64,000 nucleotides of DNA from Plectosphaerella cucumerina (Eukaryota > Ascomycota > Sordariomycetes > Glomerellales > Plectosphaerellaceae), in assembly GCA_020746995.1 (NCBI GenBank), contig JAGPXD010000006.1:2841043-2905042 (forward strand). The letters run 5' to 3'. Position numbers and translations under genes: made by a program. The stretch's first letter is position 1. Each line of letters begins with the position of its first letter. Shown one piece after another: positions 44,779 to 55,967 of the stretch. The notes under the pieces were generated by a model. That model ran no database searches. It worked only from the letters and a program-made list of their open reading frames with translations, and had not been told where the DNA came from.

Positions 44779-45893
44779 CTACAGGACGGCGACACAGGCG
44801 TAGGTCTGCGCCCAGAGACCGCTGCAGTCAGCCTTCACGGCAGGGTTCCACTTGAAGAAGTTGGCGAGGGTGATCTTCCGGTTGTCCAGGATCGCCTGGC
44901 ACGTGGAGCCGGGAGCGACAAAATGGAATGTCTTGCAGTTCTTGACCATGCCCTCCTGGATGGGTGACGGCGTTGCGATTCCGTTGCTGGGCTGGGTGGT
45001 GGTTGGAGGGGGAGCTGTTCCGCCAATAACACCGACGCAGACGTTCACCGAAGCCCAAAGCCCAGAGCAGTCGGACTTGACGTTGGGGTTCCATTTGAAG
45101 AGCTGGGCGAGAGAGATCGAGTTGGTAGTGAGGACGTCGTTGCAAGAGCTGCCCTGCTTGACAAAGTGGAACTTGTTGCAGTTGGATACCATGCCCGGCT
45201 GGATGGGTGTAGGTGTGCTGATACCGTTGGATGGCACCGTGGTAGTCGGAGGAGGAGTCGTTCCTCCGATGATACCGACACAGACGTTGACATCAGCCCA
45301 GAGACCGGTGCAGTCAGACTTAACATTAGGGTTCCAGGAGAAAAGTTGAGCAAGAGTGATCGAGTTGGCAGCCAGGACGTCGGTGCACGAACTGCCCTGC
45401 TTAACGAAGTGGAACTTATTACAGTTCGACACCATGCCAGGCTGAATAGGTATGGGCGTGGTAACGCCGTTGGAGGGCACAGTCGTGGTGGCCGGAGCGG
45501 TCGACGTGGTGGTCGTCGGCTGAGGCTGAGGGGTGTTGGGAGCCTCGACGCAGTAGGACCGCTGGACATTGAAGTTGCCACAGGAAGAGCTAATAGAGGG
45601 GTTCTATAATGATGTGAGTTTGTTAAGTTTGATCAGGAGAGCCAGGGGAAACCTACCCATTTCAGGAAGTTCTCCAAGGTGATACCCCATTCACCGGGCA
45701 TGGCAGCACAGGGGATGGTGCCATCGTTGTCATACCACCAAGTACAGGTCTTGATGGTGTTGGCGTCAAAAGCAAACAGAGGCTTCTCGTCCCGGAGCTT
45801 CAGAGAAGACCTGTCGGCATCAAGGCCACGAGGGGCAGCGATCGCCACACTGGCGAAAGCGAGGAGGGTAGAAACGAGTGTGGAGGAGATCAT
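44779..45893 (-). CDS. Secreted LysM protein with four LysM modules
   Basis: A 353-residue protein. The exons are 45657-45893 and 44779-45603, joined LENFLKW|NPSISSS in phase by a 53-nt intron. The signal peptide is MISSTLVSTLLAFASVAIA. LysM 1 is divergent (KTCTWWYDNDGTIPCAAM, ENFLKWNPSISSSC). It is followed by three near-identical modules of the type CNKFHFVKQGSSC, LAQLFSWNPNVKSDC, LWADVNVCVG. These are linked by Thr/Pro spacers (TTTVPSNG, PIQPGMVSN). No catalytic domain or membrane anchor is present, so this is a chitin- or peptidoglycan-binding extracellular protein of the LysM effector type. Near-identity of modules 2-4 points to recent intragenic duplication. It sits 5 kb from a LysM-containing chitinase gene. 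Confidence 0.93.
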
Positions 45894-46868
45894 TCTGAAC
45901 CGGTGGAAGACTGAATACCAGAAGGCTTGCTGGAATGAGTCGTGAGAAGTCGGGTGATGGCAACAGACTTATACCAAGAGAGACTCATCATTTGGACTGA
46001 CAGTGCCCTCAACCATGGCTCGACCATGTCTACCTTAGCTTGTGGTAGCTCATTCCATGTCCCATTACCACCATTACATGTTGACGACTGAAACGTGTAG
46101 TATCCATGGTCTAGATTCCTTAGACCAGGCACTCTGAGTAGATTTTCTCGCGCTCGTCGGCTATGCTTTGCCGAAGCCCGACTTCTGCCATCTTACCCTC
46201 TCGAATCGACGCATGACCTATGGGGCGGGGGTCAAAACCGAAATTTTCTGTCGATAGTCAATTCTTCCACTGCTACTCTGACAGCGTCGGGAACGCTTCA
46301 GTCCGGGCCAGAACTACATCCTCCGGAGGATCTAGAAGGTCTTCACACCTCGGCCGAAGCATCATCATCTCGGCACCATGCACCATTGCAGGGCATTTTC
46401 CCGATGTGGCAGGATCTGACTGAAAAGCCGTTGCCGAATTTGAGCCCTACCCGGCCTTGGCCGTGTCTGCCGCCTAAATTCCCTGCAATGATTCCTAGGG
46501 CATTTCTGCAGTGTGACTTGGGGGCCGTCGAAGAACCGTATACAACGATATTGGTGCCTCAGCACCGTGCAGTGTCGCAGCTGGAGAACCCTGGCTGCCG
46601 AACACGGATGAAGCTCCGAGCCGTGTTGCAAGATATTGCTTAGTAGGGATAGGCCCCCGTGGGTGGCGATGAGTGCTGCGGTTCACACCAAGCCCAGTGA
46701 AGAAGGTCGGTAGCCTGAGAAAGGGACTGGAGGGAGCGGCAAGTATGGGCCCCTTCGGCATGCATGGAGCGAAAATCTGACCAAAATGAGGTGAGATAGT
46801 ATTGAGCTATCATAAATGAGAAAAACTTGCACTGCACGTCGACCTTCCCCACGCCCAGCATCTATGAT
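45894..46868. promoter_or_regulatory. Upstream region of LysM gene
   Basis: This includes a TATA-like element (TATAAG on the minus strand, 45968-45973), about 75 bp before the LysM start. The rest shows no gene. Confidence 0.45.
45968..45973 (-). promoter_or_regulatory. TATA-like element of LysM gene
   Basis: TATAAG on the minus strand, 75 bp upstream of the LysM gene ATG. Confidence 0.4.
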
Positions 46869-48569
46869 CTATGACCCCGGCCCGCCTCGACCACCGCCCC
46901 TTGCACCCCGTGCACCCCTGCTGCCGCTTCTACCTCGGCCGCCCCCGCGACCTCCTCTACTGGACCTGGTGTATGCCTGGGACCCTTCTAGCGACCAGGC
47001 CGAATTGAGGGTTTTCTTCTCGTGATAGAGAATCTCCACATCAGCCCTGCTATACCCGATCGGCGGATGGATATCCGTCGGCGCGCAGGCGAACAAGTTG
47101 GCCTCACCGGCGTCCGCCGATGTGCACTCGGGAAAGCCATCCCTCGCAATCACCATGCTCAGTCCCACCCAAGGCAGCAGGCTGGTCGACGTCGCTTCCG
47201 TCAGCGTATTGACGGCATGGTACCTGGCCTGGAAATCCCAAAGCTGCAGGCCCGCACGGGGCAGCTCCGTGCCGCCACCCCTGCTTCGCAGGCACGCCAA
47301 ATAATGGGGATTGGGGCTTGCGCTGGCCTCGGCAAGGAGGGCGCGGCTCGGGGCAATCTCTTCCAGGAGTCCGTCCCAAAGTTCCTGGTCATTCGCCACG
47401 ATGGCGGCACGGGCGACAACAGCCGTCATGCGAGGGCAAAGACGGGCCACGGCGCGGTATGTTTCGGCACAAGCCCGCGAGGGGTACCAGATGACGGACG
47501 GCAGGGCGTAGTCGGGCATGTCGGCCGTGACGCGAGACACGTCATTGTTCATAATGTAGCGGGCGTTGATGGCGGCCTGGAACTCTTCGTTGTCGGGCTG
47601 CCCCGCCCACCACCTGGCGAACATTGTGGAGTGGTAGATGCCGCGCTGGATGCAGGCGACTTCCTGCGGAAGAGGCCTTGTCGGACGTCGGAGGCGGGCG
47701 TACCGGTCGAGGTCACCTTGATAGGCAGCCATTAGGATGAGGATGTCCTTGTTGCCCTCGGGGAGGTCATGAGGCAGTGGATTCCAGAGCAAAGTGCCCA
47801 TCTCTTCATTGGTGCCGGCTGTTTCGAGGTCGGCGGCTGCATCGTCCGAATTGATGTTCCAGTCTTCCGTGATGTTGAAGGCCAGCGAAGAGGTGAAAGG
47901 GGATCCACCTGACAGGGCAAGGTATCCCTTGTCGCCGAACGTCGAGAATCCACCGAGTTCTCGAAGGCTCCTCTTGATGTCAAGAGTCGACCGAACGGCC
48001 GTGTCGTCATTCAGCCCGAACCGTGCAGGCGATGGAGCATCTCCCGCCACTGTTCGTGTGTAGTCATTCATGACAAGCCATCGCACTGGTTCTTTCAAAA
48101 TGGCTTCCATGATAAGCCGGCTTCCGGGGTTTGCCTGGTTGTTTCTGGCCTCCTCAGCAATCGAAATGTCTGGCAAGAGAGCTAGATCTTTCCATAGATC
48201 GAAAAAGCCTGCTGCGGCGCATGCCCTGCCGACTTGATATCGCATGCGAGGGTAACGCGCCGCCAACGCGCGATACGTGGCTTCCCCAGCGCTCTCCGGG
48301 TGCCAGATGCAATATGGCATCTCTTCGTCCGTCTCCATGCTAGGGATAATATTGCTCATGATGTCGCGGGCATGAATGGCCCGCAGGATAGCAGGGTGAC
48401 TTCGAACCCAGGGTTCGCTGCGTACCGCGTTGCTGAAGCTGGCATGGTGGCGTACACCTCTGATGATGCAGAACAGCAGCGTTGGATTGACATCTGAAGA
48501 GTCCAGACTACTCATCGAAAGCTCGCCGCGCATAGCCGCAAGGGCATCTGCGTTGTTGAACTCTGGCAT
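46869..48569 (-). CDS. Uncharacterised protein with duplicated helical module and RGG tail
   Basis: A 566-residue single-exon protein. Two related modules are visible at roughly residues 30-135 and 295-410. They share the series I-x-R-G-[VI], A-I-x-A-R-x-I-M-x-N, C/VIWxP-x-x-A-x-E/AxTYRA[LV]AR-x-x-PRM and a closing W-[KD]-[DG]-L. The C-terminus is a 30-residue Gly/Arg-rich tail (RSSRGGRGGGRGRSGSRG and onward), which suggests RNA binding or arginine methylation. There is no signal peptide, so it is not part of the secreted set around it. I do not recognise the family. The start ATG at 48569 is followed by a normal soluble N-terminus. Confidence 0.75.
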   Translation of the reverse strand: MPEFNNADALAAMRGELSMSSLDSSDVNPTLLFCIIRGVRHHASFSNAVRSEPWVRSHPAILRAIHARDIMSNIIPSMETDEEMPYCIWHPESAGEATYRALAARYPRMRYQVGRACAAAGFFDLWKDLALLPDISIAEEARNNQANPGSRLIMEAILKEPVRWLVMNDYTRTVAGDAPSPARFGLNDDTAVRSTLDIKRSLRELGGFSTFGDKGYLALSGGSPFTSSLAFNITEDWNINSDDAAADLETAGTNEEMGTLLWNPLPHDLPEGNKDILILMAAYQGDLDRYARLRRPTRPLPQEVACIQRGIYHSTMFARWWAGQPDNEEFQAAINARYIMNNDVSRVTADMPDYALPSVIWYPSRACAETYRAVARLCPRMTAVVARAAIVANDQELWDGLLEEIAPSRALLAEASASPNPHYLACLRSRGGGTELPRAGLQLWDFQARYHAVNTLTEATSTSLLPWVGLSMVIARDGFPECTSADAGEANLFACAPTDIHPPIGYSRADVEILYHEKKTLNSAWSLEGSQAYTRSSRGGRGGGRGRSGSRGARGARGGGRGGPGS

Positions 48570-49005
48570 TTTGTCGTTAAAACAGAAGTTGGGAATGGAA
48601 ATGCTGAGGAGATTGATGGGTGATCTGTGAGAAATACCATGCGCCCGACAGGTACAGGTAGGCGCGGAGGTGATGGAGGTGAGTTTGGGAGTGGAGGGGC
48701 ACTGAGCGTGGGGGTGAATTCTGTACGGGGCTGCTAGTTATAGGCCTGGAGCCGAGGAAGGAATTGGCCTCACAGTGTCTGGACCCAGGGGCAGAACGGA
48801 GAGACTGGGGCGATGAGGGGCCCCTCGAGCGAACTTGAGGTCACGGCAGCCTCTGATTTCCCACCACAATATTCCATTTCAAGCGACAATTGTCTAACCA
48901 GATGCCCTGAATCTGTTACCCGAGCTTTGATCTTAGAGAAAATGAGAAACCAGGACACAGCAATCAAAGCCTTGCGCCGACATTAGGAATGCAGGCGACC
49001 TGATC
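48570..49005. promoter_or_regulatory. Upstream region of duplicated-module gene
   Basis: A 430-bp spacer between two minus-strand genes. No feature is seen. Confidence 0.4.
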
Positions 49006-49960
49006 TCAACCGCACCGTGTTCTGAGGGCTTGAATCCTGCTGACGACTGCCGCGTGGTTGCGGTTCGCACGAGGCTGGTTCACATTGCGGTGAATCAGTT
49101 TAGTATCGTCCCTCCAGAACATATCAATCCTTTCCGTCCACTTGGCCCGCAGGCCACCGCCCGGCTGCAGCTCCTTGTTCGCAGCCTCGGTTCCGGGAAT
49201 GTCGACAACCGTGTAGCTCTTTGTCCCGCCTGACATGGTTGTGTCCTTGAACACAATGGCATCGTACTTGCCGCCGCCCGGCTTGTCATAAATGGCGTAT
49301 CTGTTGTCGTTGGGGAAGGCTGACTTGAGCTCGTCGCGCAGCTTGGACTGGCTGGTGCCATCGCGCAGCTTCTCGACCTCGTTGCGCATCTCCTTGGCCT
49401 TTGGTGCGTATTTGTCAAAGGCCGCCTTGGCCTCGCCTCCCTTTGAGTTGGCTTGCTGCTCGGCGTACTCGTAGATTTCTTGCATGGCGTCGTAGAGCGC
49501 GACGAAGCCACGACCTTGGATGACGCGTGAGGGAACGATGTTGCCGGTGGCGTAGTCGAGGTCTACAATGTTCTTCGCGGCTGCCTCGACAGCGGCGGAA
49601 TTGGTCACGTCCAACCTTCCGTTGGCGGCGGGGATGAAGGAGGGCCAGTCACCGACCGTTCGTTTGCCAGTAGTAACGTAGTAAATGAACTGTGGGATGT
49701 CATTCTGTCAGAGCGCTGGCCCGAAGTTCCGCTCTTCTTTGGCAGGGATGGCCTACCTCGTTGAAACCACATCGGCCTTTACCTGGCTGTCGGCACTGGT
49801 TGATCCAGGCATCATTGGGACTGTCTCTTCCATAGACATCGCCCTCGAGTATGTAGTTTGTGTAGAAGTAGATGAGCTCCTTGGCATGGACGTACTCTGA
49901 CTCGGCGAGTACGTTCAGCGCCAGAAGCGCACAGAGGAAGAGGCTCCAGACTGATCTCAT
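49006..49960 (-). CDS. Secreted orphan protein divergent from chitinase
   Basis: A 295-residue protein. The exons are 49757-49960 and 49006-49689, joined GRCGFNE|FIYYVTTG in phase by a 67-nt intron. It has a signal peptide MRSVWSLFLCALLALNVLA, then a moderately hydrophilic, helical protein with charged stretches (YAEQQANSKGGEAKAAFDKYAPKAKEMRNEVEKL) and a beta-rich end (GGGKYDAIVFKDTTMSGGTKSYTVVDIPG, KWTERIDMFWRDD). Four Cys are visible (residue ~10 in the signal peptide, ~56, ~64 and the C-terminal CG). I cannot match it to a known family. Its start faces the chitinase start across ~1.1 kb, which makes shared control plausible. Neighbour partners of killer-toxin-like chitinases are of interest, but any joint role is inference. 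Confidence 0.8.
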
Positions 49961-51047
49961 CTTTGCTAGGGAAAAAAGATTTGGACAGAAAATGTGAACA
50001 AGTTGTGACGGATTCCACCGCGGAATCTTGAAGAAGATGAAGCAAAGGAAGTGTGAACGCGGGGGACAGCCGACTACCCTGTCACCAGCGTCCACAAGAT
50101 AGTCCATGTTCAACTTTTTTTGAAGAGGTCCAGACCCCAGCTCTGGCTTCTTCCCGATGTTACCGTATCTGCTTCTTGTCATCCGGCTGTCTGTCATCCT
50201 GTCTTCCTGCCTTCCTATCATCCCGTCTTCCGCACATCCAATCTTCCAAGGCTTCTAGGGTTTATAGCAATACTGCAGGGTGCGGTCCGGGCCAGGACTT
50301 GCTACCGCCCGCGGGCTAGATCGAAGCGAGGGATCGTGAGATTAGCCGGCAGCGAAACCCAATTCTTCACCGACCAATAATGCAATGGTAACTCCCTCAT
50401 TGCGGGTGGGCTTGGTGGGCAAATGGGCGCTTATGCATGGTGCTTAGATGCTAATTCCAGACCCGGACGGGCCCGGGGTGGGTAGCGTCTGGGGACCAGG
50501 ATGACTGCAGGGCTGGGGCTGCAACGGTACTCTGCTGGTGGCGCCGAAGCCCCAAGGGTTCTACAGAATGCAACCTCGTTTCTGACCCGACTTTCATGTG
50601 ATGGAAATGGCGGCCCCAAGTCGCAGGGGTCAACTTCATGTCGATGAGCAGAATCGAGGTTCTAGACTGCCGGGCGGCCTGAGCATGATTCAACGGATCG
50701 TAATGCTTCCGGGATATGACAACTTTGAACCAGAATTCTACTGGCTCGCTTCTGCTTCTCGCCCTCTCTCATCCGAGCATCACCGAGCATCGCCTCGCTT
50801 TCTGTGCCTATGGTTGCCAACCTACGAACCAGACAGGGACTCAGATGACTGCATGTTAGGGACTCTCAACAGCTTCCTCGGCAAGGTACGGCCTTGGATT
50901 CGCCCCCAATCGATACTCCCTCATAATATCTGGCGCTCAGAACTTGGGGTCTTCTGTTTCCCCTTTCCATTCTGCGTGGACATCACTCCCCTTCAGCCTA
51001 CCTCTCATTTAATCATTTTCTCAATTTTGTCTTGGCCATCAACCACA
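49961..51047. promoter_or_regulatory. Bidirectional promoter between secreted orphan and chitinase
   Basis: This 1.1-kb divergent spacer includes a patch of TCATCC/GTCTTCC-like short repeats near 50,170-50,240. The frame upstream of the chitinase ATG is open for 150 codons but has no signal peptide before the real start, so it is leader, not coding. Confidence 0.5.
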
Positions 51048-54000
51048 ATGGGCGTTCATCGGGACCTGCTGTCCCTGATGGCCCTTCAGAGCTTAGGCTC
51101 TGCCTTTGCTGCCTTCCCCCAGCAGCCAAAGTTCATCACGGAGACCAATCCATGCCCGGTGTCGTGTGAGAAGTCGCCCAACGTCGCCGACTGGACTGTC
51201 TACCATGAAACCACGCGTCTGGCCGTCTGCGATCAGCCCATGCTCCTCGACTTCCACCTCTACAACCCCATCAACGACCCAAGCACCGCCATTTCTATTC
51301 GCGCTTGTACAGTGGGCAACGCCGACACCAAGGTCAACTATCTCCAGGCCATCAACTACACGGCTCCCGACGCCGAAGACTCCAACGAGCCGCTTCAGGA
51401 CCTTCCTATTCCCTCGTCTACACCGTCCGCCACTGTCCTTCGCCGCCAGTCAAACTCCACAAACCCTGACTCCTGTGGTGGCAAGGTCGAGAAATCCTCT
51501 GCTGGGGCGAAGCTTTCGTGGTGGAACGCCGATGAGTCTGTTGATGAGCTCCTGACTGGCGATGCCACGGAAGCTCTCATCGCCGTCCGGAACGTTCAGG
51601 CCCGTTTGAAGGACCCCGCCAACTGCGGGCAGAAGATCATGTTCTCCTATGTCAGAGGCAATCTTGTCGGCATGTACGCAGGTCATGGCGTGGCCAAAGC
51701 CTCTACCGCCGACGGACTCGTCCAGCAATTTGCTGATGCCCTCAAGACCGATGGCATTCAGGCACGCACCGCCGTCGAGGTGTGCAAGGACGGCATGACT
51801 GCTTATGACATCACCGGCATCGTCGCCGACATCAACGGAGACCTGGCTGCCGTCCAGGACATCATCCAGGGATGGAATGAGGCCAAGTGCACCTCAGGCT
51901 CTGAGGGTTCCAAAGACTGGAAGAATGTCGCTGTCTACTCGGCCAAGGCTGCTGCTCCTCTCATTGCCGAGCGTTCGACCTTCTTCAGCAAGATGCTCTC
52001 CGCCCGAGCCGATTGTCGCTCCATCCGCGTCGATAGCGGCGATACTTGCTCAGGTACCCTGCCCGGCCGCTGCGGTATCGGTTCCGCGGCCTTCAACTCC
52101 TTCAACAAGGCCGCCTGCGCCAAGCCTCTTGCCGTAGGCCAGGCCATGTGCTGCAGCTCCGGCACGCTCCCTGACATCAGGCCGAAGCCCGGCTCCGACG
52201 GTGTCTGTGCCACCTGGACCGTCAAGTTGGACGAATACTGTGCGATGATTGCTTCAACCAACGGCATCTCGGAGGACGACCTCATGAAGTTCAACAAGCA
52301 GACCTGGGGCTGGACCGGCTGCGGTCCCAATCTTCAGGCGGGCATCAAGATCTGCGTCAGCAGTGGTGACCCTCCCATGCCGGCCTCCGTCAGCAACGCT
52401 GTGTGCGGGCCTACCGTCAAAGACACCCCGTTCCCCGGCAGTGGCAAGAATCTGTCCGAGCTGAACCCGTGTCCGCTCAAGACGTGCTGCAACATCTGGG
52501 GACAGTGTGGTACGACTACGGACTTCTGCGTCATTTCCAAGTCCGAGACGGGCAACCCCGGCACTTCGGAAAAGGGGAAGCATGGTTGCATCGCCAACTG
52601 TGGCATGGAGATTGTCAACAACGGTCAGGGCCCGGACTCGTTCCGCAAGATCGGGTACTTTGAGGGCTGGAATCTGGACCGACCCTGCTTGAACATGCAC
52701 GTCGGTCGTATCGACAAGTCCTACTCTCACATCCATTTCTCCTTCGGCGAGATCTCCAAAGACTTCAACGTCGTTATTCCCGACGAGGTCAAGGATCAGT
52801 TTGCGGAGTTCAAGAAGGCCACGTCCTACAAGAAGATCCTTGCCTTCGGTGGTTGGTCCTTTTCCACCGACTTCGACACGTCGCCAATCTTCGGTCAGAG
52901 TGTGAGCGGCGGCAACCGTGCTGCGTTTGCAGACCGAGTCATTCAGTTTGCCAAGGACAACGGCCTCGATGGGCTTGACTTTGACTGGGAGTACCCCAGC
53001 GTTACTGATATCCCGGGCGTCAATGGACACCCGGATGATGGCAAGAACTACCTCGAGTTTCTCAAGCTCGTCAGGGAGAAGATGCCCCGCGAGATGTCCC
53101 TCTCCATCGCCGCTCCAGCGTCATTCTGGTACCTCAAAGGCTTCCCCATCGAGGACATGGCTAAGACGCTGGACTATATCGTCTACATGACGTACGACCA
53201 GCACGGTCAATGGGATGCTGGGAGTCTCTGGGCGAACCCTGGCTGTCCCAGCGGAAGCTGTCTCCGCTCACACGTCAACTACACCGAGACGTATAACGCT
53301 CTTTCTATGATTACCAAAGCCGGCGTTCCCTCTCACAAGGTTGTTGTTGGTGTTTCGAGCTACGGTCGCAGCTTCAAGATGAGCGACGCATCTTGCAGAG
53401 GTCCCGAGTGTAAGTTGAGCTGCCGCGGTCTTGCAGGGTCTTTAGACTAATAACATCATCACAGGCACCTTCCTCGGCGACAGACTCAACTCCCCCGCAA
53501 AGCCTGGTCGATGCACCGGCACCGGAGGTTACTTGGCCAATGCCGAGATCGAAGAGATTGTGAACGGAGGCGGCGCGCTGAAACTCTGGGGAGACGATGA
53601 TGACACGAACTACGGTATGTTTGCTTCCTGCAAAGACTACAATGGCCAGAGATCACTGACTCTCATTAGTTGTGTACGAGGGTACTGAATGGGTCGCGGT
53701 ACGTAACATCCAAGTCTTGCCTTCTCTCGGGGTCACTGTTTTGAGGTGACCAACCTCACGAGCTGAGATGGATTTCATGTGGAAGTGCAACGAGGACGTA
53801 CTAAAAAGACTCCGCTGCAGTACATGACGGACCAAACCAAAGAAAGACGCACAGCCAAGTACAAGGAGTGGAACTTTGGCGGAACGTCAGACTGGGCTAT
53901 TGACTTGCAAAAGGTGAGTGCACATGGGCCTGGTGGTCAGCATTGGGGGGCCGGAGATACTAATCTTGTTCATTCACAGATGATCGTTCGTGGTGGTGAG

Positions 54001-55501
54001 GCCTCTGGCTTCTCGGACAACATCGACCCTGGAGCGGACAACTGGGAGCTTCCCGAGTGCACAGGCAGCTATGAGACCCTCGACGACTTGAACAACGCCA
54101 ACATCAACGCCTACTGCGGACCCCGCTTCATCATCCCGATTCTGCGCCGAATGCTCCAGAAGGCCATTGAAGACTTCAACAGCTTTGCATCGAAGGACTA
54201 TGACAAGTACTTCAAGTGAGTGCACGCACGATGGCTCTGGCGCATGGAACATAGCTGACCCTTGTTTAGGCTGTACGCGGGCTATGTGGCCGAATCGGCA
54301 AACGAGGTCACGACGAATTTCTTGAAGGAGAAAGGCAAGGACTATTTCAACTGCCAGGTTATCGAAAAGATTACTTGCTGCCGTATGTTGCTCGCCACTG
54401 ACGACACGTAATGAGAGAACACACAGACTAACGCATGCCGCAGGCTCTTGCTATTACCTTCACGGCGACAACTCCAAAGCTTGCCAGCACTGCTCGCTCC
54501 CGTACTGCGATGAGATTTCTTCCCCATGGGGTGAGCTTGCCAAGTGGGAGAACAGAACCGAAACCTGCCCGCCCGATCTGTCACAGCGTGGCCTGGCGCC
54601 CGACAAGGGTGTCTGGGCGCAGACGATCTTCTGGTCTCTGCGCGGCGACAAGGAGGAGGCATTCTGGGAAGACATCACGGGCGAAGTCGGTGCTCCGCGC
54701 GACAAGATCAAGCTCGGCCGGCGCGGCTCTCCCGTCAGCAGCGACATCGTGGACCGCGGGTGCACGCTCAACGGCCTCTGGTCCAAGCCTTCGTGCCACT
54801 ACGAGGGCTACTGGTTCGGCGCTCCCTTCGTCCAAGGCTTCGAGGCAGGTGACGTTGTCAACCCCAAGACGGTCATCTCTTCCGCCCTGGAGAAGGTGAA
54901 GGGCATTGCGAACGACCTCGGCTCTCTGGAGACGGAGATCATCGCAAAGTCCTTCACTGGCGTGGCCGAGGACGTCGTCGATGCCGTCGCGCTGCCCGTT
55001 TTCCTCATTCAGGAATCCATCCATTCCATGACCAGGGTCATTGAGATTGGCAAGGAGATTGAGGAGGCCAACAAGAAAGAGTTTATTGCGCTATTCCGTA
55101 AGTCCCCCCAGAGAACCTCTACAAAGGCCATGGCTGACCTCATTCGCTTAGTGAGCATGGTCTTCTTCCTTGTCCCCGTGGTTGGCCAGGGTATCGCTGC
55201 CCTGGGCTTGGGCACCCTCGCGCGCGTTCTTGTCACCCTCGGCGAGGCAGCGGCTCTGGCACAGGGAATCGCTGACATTGTCGAGGACCCCGATTCTGCG
55301 CCCTTTGCCGTCCTCGGCCTCCTTCTGGGCGCTGCCGGCATCAGGGACGCCGGCAAGATCGGCCAGGCGGCCAAGATCCGCCGTGATAAGCTGACGCCCG
55401 AGGCCCTCGGCAAGCTGAGTCCCAGAGTCAAGACCAACATTGATATTATCAGCAAGCATAACAACAGGGACGCATGGCAGCCCCAGGTCTGCCGTCGGTA
55501 G
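51048..55501 (+). CDS. Subgroup C (killer-toxin-like) GH18 chitinase with LysM and CBM18 modules
   Basis: A 1328-residue secreted protein in eight exons: 51048-53409, 53465-53614, 53670-53698, 53821-53913, 53980-54215, 54270-54382, 54444-55097 and 55152-55501. All joins are in phase (3987 nt). The signal peptide is MGVHRDLLSLMALQSLGSAFA. Two LysM regions lie at ~323-365 and ~386-441, and a CBM18 at ~450-495 (CPLKTCCNIWGQCGTTTDFC). The GH18 barrel starts near 533 (KIGYFEGWNLDRPC) and carries the complete catalytic DGLDFDWE at 641-648 plus YMTYDQHGQWD. After the barrel come a Cys-rich segment and a hydrophobic, Gly/Ala-rich C-terminal region (MVFFLVPVVGQGIAALGLG), typical of fungal subgroup C chitinases related to the alpha subunit of yeast zymocin. 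Fungal-competitor antagonism is the usual proposal for this group. Confidence 0.93.
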
Positions 55502-55967
55502 ATGCGGCAAGGTGACCGGCCAAATTTCAAGCACCTGTTAGACGGATGATGGCACTGGGCGGAGACATCTGTAGATGGATACATTCGGCTCAAAATGAAC
55601 TCTTTTGGGCTCGGACTATTAATCATGTAGTTGACCGCGTCCATTCTACTGATGAGGCTGTGCTTCGAGAAGACGTGGTATTTCACAAATGTCAAGGCGC
55701 CCTGCTGAAACTCTGATTTTCTCCTGGCCACGTTCAGAGCCGACTGCGTGAGTTCTGTGTCCTGTGCAAGCCAAACTCCTCAGGCGACAGACAGCCCGGG
55801 GAAGTAGTCTCGATACTGGCTTTTTCCTACAAGTTTTCAAATATCTTTAAGGTGAATACTGAGACCTTTTTTTCGACATACAGCGAGGCCCGGACAACGG
55901 TCAAATGTCTATCCACCCCGTCTCCGTCTTCAGATGTTGCCATGTGTCATGTACAAGAGGGGAAATA
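55502..55967. other. Convergent 3' intergenic region
   Basis: A 465-bp spacer between the stops of the chitinase and the MFS gene. Nothing is recognisable. Confidence 0.5.

Noticed and set aside
50598..51047. Extended N-terminus for the chitinase (open frame continues 150 codons upstream)
   Set aside because: The ATG at 51048 starts a proper signal peptide, and the upstream part is leader-like and would bury the signal peptide internally.
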